64,000 nucleotides of DNA from Fistularia commersonii (lineage: Eukaryota > Chordata > Actinopteri > Syngnathiformes > Fistulariidae), in contig JBBMNZ010000001.1 of assembly GCA_037954325.1 (NCBI GenBank), forward strand, positions 9,550,258 to 9,614,257, read 5' to 3'. This document shows, piece after piece, positions 9,320-21,500 of this stretch (positions within the stretch are counted from its first letter, which is position 1; each line of letters opens with the position of its first letter). A program made the translations under genes and the position numbers. Below the pieces are notes generated by a model. The model worked only from the letters and a program-made list of their open reading frames with translations. It was not told the DNA's origin and searched no databases.

Positions 9320-10713
9320 ATGCAGCCTCAGGGCGGCACGGGCCACTGTCTCCCTGAGCCGGTCCCAAGCCTGAATAAAAGCAGAGGGTTGCATCAGGAA
9401 GGTTTTAATGAATAAAACTTTTGCCAAAACCAAACATGCAAATCAAACCTCATACCAGACGAGTCAAGGCCCAGGTTAACAATGACCGCCAACGGTACCA
9501 ATGACCTACAGGATACCTATGGAAACTGGGCTACTGTAGGTCAATGGAGGAGGAAGGTGTGTTCACAAGCAGAGAGAGAAGAGGAAAGGCAAGAGTCTGG
9601 GAAAGAACAGGGACTTTGACAAGAAAAGGTAGAGATTTGGTTGACATGATGCAGAGAAGGAAGGTGGACATACTGTGTGTCCAGGAGTGCAGGTGGAAAG
9701 GTAGTAAGGCTAGAAGTGTAGGAGCCGGCTGTAGGTTGTACTATCATGGTACTTACAGGAAGAGAAATGGACTAAGAGTTATCTTGAAGGAGGCGTTTGC
9801 CGGGAATGTTTTGGAAGTGAAAAGAATGACAGATATACTTATGCTGAAACTGGAAATTGAAGGTGTGATGCTCAAATGTTGTTAGTGGTTATGCCCTGCA
9901 GGTGGGATGTGAGTTTGAGGAGAAGGAGAAGTTCTGGAATGAGCTAGATGAAGTGATGAAGAACACCCCCAGAGATGAGGGGGTGGTAATTGGAACAGAC
10001 TGGGCAATGAACAATGGGCATGTTGGTGCAGGCAATAGAGGGGATGAGGAAGTGATTGGCAGATTTGATATACAGGATAGGAACAGAGGGACAGATGGTG
10101 ATGGATTTTGCAAAAGGGATGGAAATGACTGTAGTTAACACTGAAAGACAGGAACATAGGGTAATTTATAAGAACTGAGGTAGGAGTAGGCATGTAGACT
10201 ACATCTTGTTTAGATGAGGTAACCTGAAAGAGATCAGTGACTGCAAAGAAGTTGTAGGTGAGAGCATAGCCAGAGAGCATAGGATGGTGGTTTGTAGGAC
10301 GATTCTGGTGACAAGGATGATCAAGGGGACAAAGGCAGAGCAGAGGAAATAGTGGTGGAAGCTTAAAAGGGAGGAGTGTTGTTTTCAGGGAGGAATTGAG
10401 AAAGGCTCTGGGTGGTCAGGGAGAGCTTCCAGATGATTAGACAACTACAGCTAAATGTTATCAGGGAGACAGGTAGGAGAGTACTTGGTGTGTCATCTGG
10501 AAAGAAAGTAGATAAGGAGACTTGGTGGTGGAATGAGGAAGTACAGGAGTATATACAGAGAAGGCGGTTAGCAAAGAAGTGGGACAACAAGAGGACTGAA
10601 GAGGACAGGAGTACAGGGAGATACAACGTAAAGATAGATGTTGCAAAGGCAAAACCAAGGGTGACTTGTATGCTTCGCTGTGGTGACCCCTGAAGGGAAA
10701 GCCGAAAGGAGGG
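9320..10713 (+). mobile_element. RTE-clade LINE, internally deleted copy 1
   Basis: The 5' part (9320-9540) has GAGCCGGTCCCAAGCCTGAA and GAGTCAAGGCCCAGGTTAAC. A frame from 9541 encodes the apurinic-endonuclease-like N-terminus: RRKVDILCVQECRWKGSKAR and then GLRVILKEAFAGNVLEVKRM. The next blocks, CEFEEKEKFWNELDEVMKN and ETWWWNEEVQEYIQRRRLAK, follow in shifted frames. The reverse transcriptase is missing: the text jumps near 10660 to the 3' terminus TGACCCCTGAAGGGAAAAGC. It is a dead copy of the family also seen at 47235-50000, 54170-55450, 56190-57870 and 60925-62870. Confidence 0.82.
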
Positions 10714-10715
10714 GT

Positions 10716-12470
10716 TCTTGAAGGCTCTCTTCCATTCATCTCTATGGCAGTTCCGAACAAGGTGGTAGGTTTTGGAGATCAAGCTTTGAGAAAATGGCGG
10801 CTCCTTGAGCAGGTTCAAACGCTGAAGAAAGGAGAGAATAGTTATTCTTGACAGTGATTTGGTTTAGTCCTCTAATTGACACAAGGTCAGAGTGAGCCAT
10901 CCTTTTTGCGAACGAAGAAGAATCCCTCCCCCAGGGGATATCATGAATTGCGAGTGATACCTGCCGAAAGTGACTCGTGGATGTTCTTCTCCATGGCCTC
11001 CCATTCCGGACAGGAGACAGAGCCGATGGAGGGTAGTGGTGCCCCAGGGAGAAGATTGATTGCGCAATCATGGGGACAATAAGATGGCAGAGAAAGGACC
11101 TTGTGTTTACTAAAGACTTTGCTGAACTCATGTATTCTCCAGGGATCAGGGACAAATAGACTGGGTCAGTACCCTCAGGGTTAGCGGGACCTGACTTAGA
11201 GGGACAGCACTCTAGGCAGAGAGAAAGACAGTTATCAGAGGATCAGGACTTAATCCTGGGTTCTGACCAGTTTGTGTCGATTGATGGATGAGGGAAGCGT
11301 GGGGAAGACAAGATACTTGTTCATGGTGGTTTTCGGAAATTAATTGTGAAGGCTTGGTCTTTTGGGTGATCCGGGGCAGGGCTCTATCGTTCAGGGCACA
11401 GACATTTCAATGGAGTGGGCAGAGGTATGTTTTAAATGTTGGACTGCAGGACCCGACAGTGATCAGATTCTGCGTGCAACCAGAGTCAAAGTGCTTTGAG
11501 GCCGGGTGTTGCCGTTAAAAATGAGAGTAGCTGGGAGCATGAGTTGAGGAGAGGTACCTGTTCTGAGATGGTCTACCAGCCTTTCTGCATGTTCTGGCAA
11601 ACCTTCTCTCCTTGCCCCAATGGGACAGGAGACTACAAAATGACCTAAGGATCCAAAGTAGAGGCGTTGGTTGGATCATATTTGCTGCTGCCGTTCCTCT
11701 GAAGACAGGCCGGTCTGACCAACCCATATTGGTTCTGGATCCAGAGTGGTGGGTCTGCGTCTTGGACGGACAGGGGGGCTGGTGGTTAGGCCTGTGCATG
11801 GCCTTTCGCCTGCTTCTGTCCCTCAGACAATTCAATGCGGATGCATTCAGGTTCACCCAAAGGAGCCAATTCATCCTTCAAGGATTCATTGAAGGCATGA
11901 GAAAAATGTGCTCTTAAGCACAAGAGCATTCCACCCTGATGCAGCAACAAGTGTTCTAAATTCAATGGAAAATTCAGAAACAGTTCTGACCTTGTATAAT
12001 TTTCACAAGATTTCTTGACAGGGCAGTGTGATCAGAATCCTCACTGAACATCTGTTTGACTTCTTTAAAGGTGCAACCAACACTTGAAGGATTCCGGAAT
12101 CAAGCCTAAGCCCATCTAAGGGCTTTGTGAGGAGTCCAAGGACAAATGAAAGCTTTGCATCATCATGAGGAAAGCAATGTTGTGAACAATTGAAGGCCAA
12201 GGTGCACTGTAAGAAAGCCCCCTGTAAGAAACAACCTACTGCTCCTGAGAATTTCTCTAGAATGGGTGAGCTAACAGCTTGGGAGGTGGAGGGACCTGGG
12301 AGACTGGTGGAGCAGTAGGGATCTCTGTTGGAGGAGGTGGATTAGATTGAAGACTATGTAGCAACTGAGTGAGCTGATCCAAACACTGGTCAGTGGTATC
12401 CTGTTGCTCACAGAGAACAGCATCATGAGTGGATTAGAGAACTCTGGTCAGATAGTACTCTCCTGAGTGA
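10716..12470 (-). mobile_element. Ty3/gypsy LTR-retrotransposon remnant (gag to RT start)
   Basis: On the minus strand the order is gag, spacer, RT. About 11515-11890 encodes a gag end with a degraded zinc-knuckle region. About 11030-11160 encodes LSLIPGEYMSSAKSLVNTR, the protease-RT linker of fish gypsy elements. About 10716-10960 encodes 'ITVKNNYSLLSSAFEPAQGA', then FSKLDLQN and a DEWKRAF block, the beginning of gypsy RT. Frames are broken by stops and small indels. No LTRs, RNase H or integrase were found. The RT ends where the RTE copy ends, so one element interrupted or truncated the other. Confidence 0.75.
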
Positions 12471-12479
12471 GTATCCTGG

Positions 12480-13030
12480 GTCAGCATGGCCAGAGCATTC
12501 AGTCATGGTTTTCAAAGCGTGTGTGCCTGACCCAAATGCACTCAGGAGGTACAGCATTAAGGGGTTTATTTACAAAGGGGGTGGATGGAGAGCTGTGGGG
12601 GGTCCAGGTTGTTTCTGGAGCCACAGGAATTTGCAAGGAAGAACAAGGCATAGGTCTCTGGACTTGGGAACAGGGAAAGCTGAGGCATCAAACTCTGGAA
12701 CAAGGAACTTATGAGAAAACCAGTGAGATATAGAGCTCCTGGACTCAGGAACAAAATCAATAATGATCTTACTGACAATTCAGCAGGACACCTCATAGCA
12801 ATGCATCCACATGACTGTAGCCTAGAACTCTGGTACCAAAAGGCTGGCAACAGGCTCATTTTAAGCTTGGCCTGACGAGACCTTGTGAGCCGCAGGTGTG
12901 CGCTGTACCCCAGCTGAAATCCATTCTCCTGCTCAATCAAGCTCACTGGTGAAGAACTGAGGTGAAAGGAGCTGCACAAAGACACATAACCTTGGATCCC
13001 AACAGGGCACTGCAGTATTGGCCCAAGAGC
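12480..13030. other. Unclassified GC-richer sequence beside the gypsy remnant
   Basis: Base composition differs from the AT-rich DNA to its right, and the edge near 12515 is abrupt. It could be an LTR or a flanking element of the gypsy copy, but I see no TG...CA ends and no second copy in the window. ORFs here (12467-12733 plus, 12566-12985 minus) lack recognisable domains. Confidence 0.3.
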
Positions 13031-15107
13031 TAAAACATACTGGCCTTGGTTCTCAATTGAAGAACTAATAAATTACATTAGTAAGACCAAGAAATATTCA
13101 AACATTTTTATCTGTCACTCACAGAATTTTGGATGAAAAAAATGAATGCATTCACTCATATTTAATGTCAATGCTGTGGTAATTGTTTTGATTTGAATAA
13201 ACCTTTCAGGTTTATGATAGGCGTTGTGATTTTTAAAGTGAGTTTCCTTGGCAGATAATACCACTCCTGTAAAGCTGTTATCAACATAAAATGTGTTTGC
13301 AACAGCTGAATTTAGTGTTACTTTTGAAAGTCAATGAAATGTATTGTAAAAGCAAAAAGTGTAATTTTTAAAAGCCCCCAAATCATCAGTTTCGCAAGAG
13401 CAAACAAATCCATATCAACAGCTGTTTCAGCTGTTTCAAACATGTTGCTATGTGAATTTAGAGGTTAGATCATGCCTAATTTCGTGAAAATGATGATGTC
13501 TCTCCAAACCAATCTAAGAGTTACTGCATGTTTTTAAAGTATTTTAAAGTTTGACAAAGTAAAATACATTTTTAAGACAACCCATAAGAAAACCAAAAGA
13601 AAAATGTTTGCAATTTTTAGACACAGGAAGCTTAACTTGGCTCAATATTAACATATGCATGTAGAAAGAAAGGATAGCATAAAGATGTAAAATTACTTAA
13701 AAATGCACTGGTTTAGTTGAAATACACACACTTTGTGTATACTGCCACAACATAGATTAGCCAGACACACTCAACCACCCACACATAACCACTCTGGGCA
13801 AACGTGCCAGCAGCAACTAGTACACAACTTACCATGATGCAACGTCTTGTCTTGAATACCATAAATTCTCACACAGGTAATAACTTAGAACTCAAGTATG
13901 TCAGTACCTGGTGACTAAAATAATGTTGGAGATGTAGATCGACATCATTCTGACTACTTTCACACAGTCAATACAAAACAATGTAAGTAGCTTTAAGTAT
14001 CTGAGTTCTGAATTTGATTCAGGGGAACAAATCTATCTTGTCGTGTCTGTTTGTGGATTTCTTGCGTGATTCTCTCTTTGATATTTGTTCATCTTTACAT
14101 CTACAAAGAAAACAGGTCACATCACTCGAACAAATACTGATCCTTGCACATACAGGCTTACCACATTAATATTAACAGGCTGCTTACTGGTGAATGCTAT
14201 CTGTCCACCCTTAATCACCCCTAAGATGTACATGCATAGGCCAAATCTGGATTTGGATGTTAAATGTTTGGTGCACCAAGGGAGTCTTTAGAATAAAATA
14301 AAGATAGGCTATTTGACATTAATGGTATCGATACAGACAGTAAGTGTCTTTCGCTATTTATGCAAGCAATCTTATCGCGACATTGCAACACAATAACCTC
14401 ACTATTCTGACTCTTCTCTTCAATGTCTGTGGCATAAAGTTAAACAAATACACACAAAGTCAAAATTAGACAAGTCAGTCTAATAGCTTATTTAGAGGCT
14501 TGAATCAATGCCACAAAAATGGGCAATTGGGACACTTTTGGCTGTGGAATACACATTTTTATAAACAATATTTATCATCAGCTGGCAATGTAAGAGTTGG
14601 TTTTAGGGGAATTATTAAACAAGTAATAGAATAAGAAGTCATGAAGTTTGAAAAACTATTTATTTCATTTATTTTTACTGTATCGGGGTGAAATAATATG
14701 TTTCATAGTCTCATCAATAAAGTAACCAAATGGAAACAGGAGAAAATGACAAGGAATGCAGTAAATGAGTAACAGCGTGTCATCCATTTTATGGTTCTAA
14801 TTATATATGTATGTTGGGGTATTTGTCTTGTCCTCATTTCAGCAAGTTAAAGATAACTTATGTTTTGTTATATGGTATTTAGTTTCAAACCTGTCTGTTG
14901 GCCAGGATTGTCTTAGTAGCACACCACAAAAAATATATCTGTTGAATTTACTGAATGTTCAGTTTTTCCTGATGAACTCTCGCTTCAACAACTGAAAACT
15001 AAATGATATTTAAGGGGTTTGATGTCCCCTAAATTGTGAGCCTGTAAGCCCAAGAGTAAGCGAATACCTGCGCAACGCCAAGTTATGCGCCCCCCTCCCC
15101 CCGCGTT

Positions 15108-15108
<1 letters not shown>
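13030..15108. other. Intergenic DNA upstream of kcnk5
   Basis: AT-rich, with no coding exon and no transposon I can name. It is the presumed distal promoter region of kcnk5. Confidence 0.5.
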
Positions 15109-15176
<68 letters not shown>

Positions 15177-15200
15177 CTCTCTCTCTCTCTCTCTCTCTCT
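15109..15200. repeat. Compound (CA)n(CT)n microsatellite in the kcnk5 5' flank
   Basis: About 32 CA units (15109-15172) run directly into 14 CT units (15173-15200), uninterrupted. It ends 313 bases before the kcnk5 start codon, so it lies in the promoter or 5' UTR. Open frames through it (poly Val-Cys, poly His-Thr) are artefacts. Confidence 0.97.
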
Positions 15201-15513
15201 GGGCGGATCTTCTGTTATCCACTCCTATCTCGCAATACAGTACTTGTCTGACTCTGCACGTGGAGACCGCTTTAGTGCTGCTTCGGATGTCCGGGTGCGC
15301 TTAGACGACTTTTACTCTGATATGCCGCGATCCCAACGCTGTCCGCTTTGGCAATTTTTATTACTTTTTTCCCAGAGCTTTCGTACGGAAGTGTTTTATA
15401 ACTCAACATAATCGCTTAGAATGACTCTTGTTTAACTTCGGTCATTGTTCACCCCCACCTCTCTTTTTATCCCCTTTCCCTCGCTCCTGCAAGTTCAGCC
15501 CTTGTACATAAGT

Positions 15514-18500
15514 ATGGTAGATAAAGGTCCTTTGCTGACTTCTGCCATTATTTTTTATTTGTCCATTGGTGCAGCAATTTTTCAAGTCTTGGAGGAACCA
15601 AATTGGAAGCAGGCCGCAAACCAGTATAAAACCAAGAAGAACAAAATACTCCAGGAATATCCATGTCTGACTTCACATGATTTGGACAGAATATTAGAGG
15701 TATGGTCATACGATTTTGGAACTCTCCAACAGTTTTTTTTATCAGAATATAATTGAAATCTTAATTGCTTCACGACTAACGCAAGTCACATGAGGTCGAT
15801 TTCAAAGTGTTTAAATATTGCATGCAGTTTCTGTGACACATGAGGGCTTAATGAGGCTCAGCTGGTATAACTAAACTCCTGTGGAATGAGTTGGTGCCAG
15901 TTAATCGTCGTGTTTTAACACAACCACTACAGCAACAAAGGTTAACAGCTTTAGGCTTCTGAACAAACAACACAAGGAATTTGTCATTATCAGTGCAAAA
16001 GCCCTCATGGTCATGGTCTTAGACTTTAATTTTAGGGGTCATTGTGTCAATTCAAGATACTGAATTGTATTCTTGGCAGATTGCTCTAGATTCTTGTTCG
16101 GATATGATAATCTGTGTCTTCAGCAACAATTACCCTTGCCTGTGTGGAGTTACAATGTATAATCCTTTAACACTAAACATTTAATCTTTATGGTGTTCCT
16201 CTGCCAATTTTTGCATCAAAAAATGAATTACTTGACAATTTTTTTTAAACTGTTAACACAAAATGCAACATGTGTGATATCAAGTTTTTTCGATGTATGA
16301 TCACTTCCTTTAAAATAAGGTGTTGTTGTGGCCTTGTAGTTTTATTCATTTAATATGTTTTATTTCTATAAGACAGTATTATGGTTTAGTTTTATTTGCT
16401 GAGGTCTGCTTCATTGGAAAATGTGTCAGAAAATAGATATGATTTATGCTTGAGCATGTTTACACACCATTCCTTTCAAAGGAATATTTTCTCAAGTGAT
16501 TAATCCCTATAAAGGAAAGACTTATGTTCATGGGAGATTATTTCTCTATTACTTATCCCATATTGCATATGCAAGCCAGACTAGAAACATGTCTCAAGGT
16601 GTGCCCCCCTTTTGGGCCCACATCCGTATAAGGCAGATTTATTATCACCTCATCCCCATGGCCCTCTTTCTTGTACTTCTTTCTGTGTGGGTTAATGAAA
16701 GGCATACTCACATGATGCTTTACCCTTTTATAACTGTCACAGCTGAACCTCCCTATAAGACAAAATCTGAATTGGGATGATTATGATAGAGCAGTATTTG
16801 GAAATTACCTTTGGGCTGTCACTTCTGAGCAACTGCTGAATGAACAATGAATTTGTTGCACAGTTAAGTTAACCCTTCTCATAGAAATCAAAACTCTGTA
16901 AATCCGGTTTTGCATTTATAGTGTTTGTATGACATAAATTTCCCTTTCTCTGTGTCGCCACTGTGTGGATTTAATCTTTATATATTTTTTTTGTTTATTT
17001 CTTTTGTTCTTTTACTCTGTACATGTTTGCCAAACCACCTGTTGCAAAGACTTTTGGAGTTAGACGAAACAAAACATGTTATGGCCTGTTTTCTAATACT
17101 TAATCAGTCTTGATTTATTTGGATGTATAGGTTCAGTTTGTTTTTCATTGTGGGAACTATCCTTGGCTTGTTTAAAGCAAACTTCACAAGAGAAGGCAAC
17201 ACTCTTGTAAAACTTGGTCTTTTCATTTATTAACAAGGGGTTTACTATTAACTTTTTGGTCCCTTGATGTGGCCACACTGTAAAGATTGCATTTTTATGG
17301 CTTATCAATGTTGGCTGTTGTCTAGCTGTTTATAAATGTGTTTTTGTTTGTCATAGTGGGTGTGTGTGTGTGAAAAGCATCTCTCCCCCAAGAGTAATTA
17401 TCTGTTTAAAGATTCTTATAATGTATAGGTAGCATGTTCTCACAATAGCTGCTGTGTTTTAACATTTTACATTCAGTCTCAATATTAACTCAAATTTCTA
17501 AAATAAAATGTAAATTTTTTTTTTCCAAATCAAACATTTTCTGTGTCTAAGTTACTATCAATAGCATTATAAATGACCTGGTAGGCAATCATACAATTCA
17601 TGACATGAAGTAGTTTGAAGTGTGTATATACATCAGTGGTGTGCTTCTAATTGAATGAATGCTGAGAGAAGTAGTCAGTTTAAGTAACAAATTGACCACA
17701 TTTGTGTTCCAAATTTCTGTTAAAGAAAAATGGCATTTAACATTTGAAAATAACTATTACAGCATCCTTTTGTGACTTATCTGTAAGATGTGATGCCGAT
17801 ATCTTGTTTAGTCTGTGCTGGATTGCTTTGAACATGTGGCCTTTGGACTTTATTGGTAATACTGGAATTTTTAGACTTCACTGTCTTGCATGACTGTGAA
17901 AGTTGCTTGGTTATTCCTGTTGCACATGACTGAAAAATCACATTTGCAGATATGTTTGTCAATACACTGTGGTCAAGATTCTTAAGTGAAATGTGGCTTC
18001 CATTCAGGCCAAACAGGCAAAGATGAATGAAGTAGCACACTGTCTGCGCAAGCTTACTTTGTCATGTGCTTAGGGTGCTGTCAATACCCCATGGTTTGAA
18101 ATAGCATGACTGTCGCTAAATGGGTTATAGATTTCAGTGTCATGAGTACAGTGCAGGCAACTGATTTAAAATTAATAAAATACCCTTCTGGTGTAATTTT
18201 CAACCGCGATGCATGAATCCATGCCTACTTTTTTGAGTCATTTTGTATTCATGATTTATCTCAATAAAACTATATTGCAATCGATTCCCTTAAGTAGTTT
18301 AAACACACAGTGGTTCTGTCACTGGAGATTTTTTTTGTAAGAGCCAAGTCCAAATGCACCAGATTTACCTTCAGACACATAGTGGCAATGAATCGCTGAC
18401 CGTCACCAAACCTTAACGGTAACATTTCTCCTCAAGACAAGCACGAGCTGTGAGTCTCCAACCTTGGCTCTACAGGACTGCAGTAACACTTTTTTTCTAT

Positions 18501-21500
18501 TCATCTCACAGTAGTTGTACAGTTGTAACTAATTGAATCCCTTGGGTTTAAGCTATTCTCTAATAGCTGCTTGTTCCATCAAAGATATGTTTTATTTAAT
18601 TGTGCTATAAGTTGATTTAAAAATATATCCGTATAATGAGATTTAGCTACAGGACTTTGATTATAAATCTGTCATAGGAAATGATCCAATTGGTCCTTTG
18701 TGTAGTAATGACTGCAAAGCACAAGCCATTTAAAGACCACCCTCCCATGGCTTCATCAGTACATGATCCACTGGCTAGCCTATTTCAGTACAGTAGTGAT
18801 CAGTATAACCAACAAAGATTCATTATTAGACTTTGTAACTGCAGAATAAGCTTTGTCCATTATTAATGATTACAATGTTTACCTATAATCAATGTAACGT
18901 TATTCAGCACTTTCAGAAATGTATGCATGTTATACTGTCTCTGAAAGTAGTCATCTGAGCTCCATGTGTGGTGTTGGAAGAATTGTAAGATTTTAGTTTT
19001 TTGTTTTTTATCTTGAAACCTCATCTCATGTCAAACCCTACAACTTTGACATGATGCTGAGTAAACATTTTGTCTTATTAACATCAGTTAAGCCATAACT
19101 GACTCGTGCTTTGGAATAAATTGCACAATCCACTTACCCCAAGGTTTTGCCCTCTTTTGCAAAGTTTTTACACCTCTCGTCTGTGCTGAATATTTGAGCT
19201 GCATAGAAAGTTAAACCTCAGTATTCTTTGCCAGTTTTCCTTTTTTTTTTCCTATGCATCTCTTTCAGAAATCTTTATATGCAACGGAAAAGTTTTGGAC
19301 TATGGTCAATTCAACATTTCCCTTTCGCAGCTGTTTACTGTGTGTCTTGGCTGTTTTGTGCCGTTATATTGAAAGTGGAAAAATACCGAAGATCTGAGTT
19401 GTATTCCAGACGCCAGCTGTCCTGATAACAGCTGGAGCTTGTCATTGTGGTTTTTACTGTTCTTTGGTTATCAGTGGCAGTGACAGACTACTACGCCTGC
19501 AGTTTGGCAATAATTTACTTTGACTAATGCAAAAGAATCCTTTTGCTGTAGACTGTGAAGTTGCATTTGGTCATGTGATATGGTTTGGTTACATTTTTAC
19601 GGCTTCATGACAAAAGCTGAAACATGAGTTGAAGTCAGCATGTCTCTGTGCTAAACTTTTCACAACTTTCTCTTCATCATGAATGTAGAGCTTGTGAAGA
19701 AAATGTTCCCATACCTCAATACCACATGTCTATTTCAGTATAACCATATTGCTTGGTTAGTTAATAAAGTTAGACCTGAAAGAACGTTACTGCCCACGAA
19801 GTGGAAAATTTTCTTTGGCTGACTATAACAGTCATAGATCAAAAGCAAAATAAATAAATAAACAGTACCAACAAAAAAGATGAATAAAACAAAATAAGTA
19901 GTTAAATGCACAAAAATCTTCCTGCCATAGAAGAGAAAAGTTGATTTTCAAACACAAAACTATTGTACAGGAGACATGAGCTACTGAATGTATGTAGGAT
20001 TGGTATGGTGGTGGTGATTTTAAGTGAATACTGGACAGTTTGTCAAATGTGGATTGGATTCAGTCTCAGTTTGTTTTTTTTTAATCTATTTAGTTTCTAC
20101 TGGTCACTGACATTTTGGCCAATGACAAGTCAACCACAAAAATCCCCAGCTTGTCATATTTCCAAATCATTTATCAATAATAAACAAACTTTAGGTCATA
20201 CTTCATTGGGTGACCCTGCCCATTTTATGCGGGTCACAACCAAGTAAAAGGTTTTAGGAGATTTCTCAAGAGTAGGTTATTTGAATAGTTCCTGTTATGC
20301 TTGTAATTTCTCTAACATGTGGATGTAGATGTGTAGAAGTCTCATCAATTTACATTGACATAGCCTGTAATGTTGGCTGTAGCACTGGAAACGTACAGAA
20401 CATGATTTTCTTAAGCCCCTTCCCAATGAGGAGTAAAGCTGTCTTCTGATTTTATCCAGTTGCGAAAGTAACCTGAATTCTCTATGCAGACTACTTTAGT
20501 ATACCTCCTTGACTTCTACTAAATGTTCAGGTCCATGTTTTTATCCATTCCATGTAATGCTTCTCTGCTTTTAATGGATATAAATTGATCGGAGTTCCTT
20601 TTGATAAGCCATAGGCCTGAAAATGGCCAGCGGCAGGGTTGCTCCATGTGTTACCTATAAATTACGGATGGATGTAAGTGTGAAACATTTGACTTTTTTT
20701 TTTGTCTTGATTTTCCGCTCATGGTTAAAGCCAAGCACTGTCATCTCAAAGCTCAGTGTAGGAGCAGTTGTGTTTCAACAGACAAAATATCATCCCTTTT
20801 CACTTTTAATTATGGGGAAAATGCTCACAGACCAGTCATTATTTAGAATCTAAGCATCTTCCAGTAGTGTAGGGGTTGGGTGTATTTTGCTTCCTTTAAC
20901 ATGTTTATTTGTTTAAGCACATTTTTAGGAAGAGGGTCTTGGTGTGGGTAATGGTTTGTCCCAGCATGCACTATTGAGTATTAGTAGATATCTCAAAGAG
21001 GGAACTCAGTCTCTTTTGTGTCTCTTTAAACAATCATGTGGTTGGTAGTGACAGATTTTAAATGTCCTTGAAAAATAATTGTGTTTATCAAAAAATAAAT
21101 CCAGCTGGCTGACTGAAATGTGACAACTTATTTGAAACCTTATATCTTAAACTGTCTAGATTAACATATTCTGGGCTATGTTGGATCTGAAATTATAAAG
21201 GCACAAAAATTACCATAACCACCTGTTTTAATCCAAGCATTCTCACATTATCATGAAATGCCTCTTTAAGGGTGTAGTACTAGCTTTCATGTTTTCCCGC
21301 AAAAGCAAGCAGTGGTCGCTAGAACTGTTTTGCCCAGGGGTTAACATCAATTCTCTTGGTTGCCTTAGTGTCTTTTTCAGCTCACCAGTAGCAGTAGAGA
21401 TACCATCATAGTATCAGGAAGGATGTGGTGGAAGAAATTAAATTTACACACAACTTCCTGTGTGCATTTTTACAAGTTGAAGATTTTTAGTTTGTCACAT

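Noticed and set aside
9882..10818. Minus-strand ORFs of 132 and 151 residues
   Set aside because: The first is antisense to RTE endonuclease. The second runs across the RTE/gypsy junction, with only its N-terminal part being real gypsy RT sequence.
15010..15411. ORFs through the CA/CT tract on both strands
   Set aside because: They consist of repeat-encoded dipeptides and exist only because the microsatellite lacks stops.
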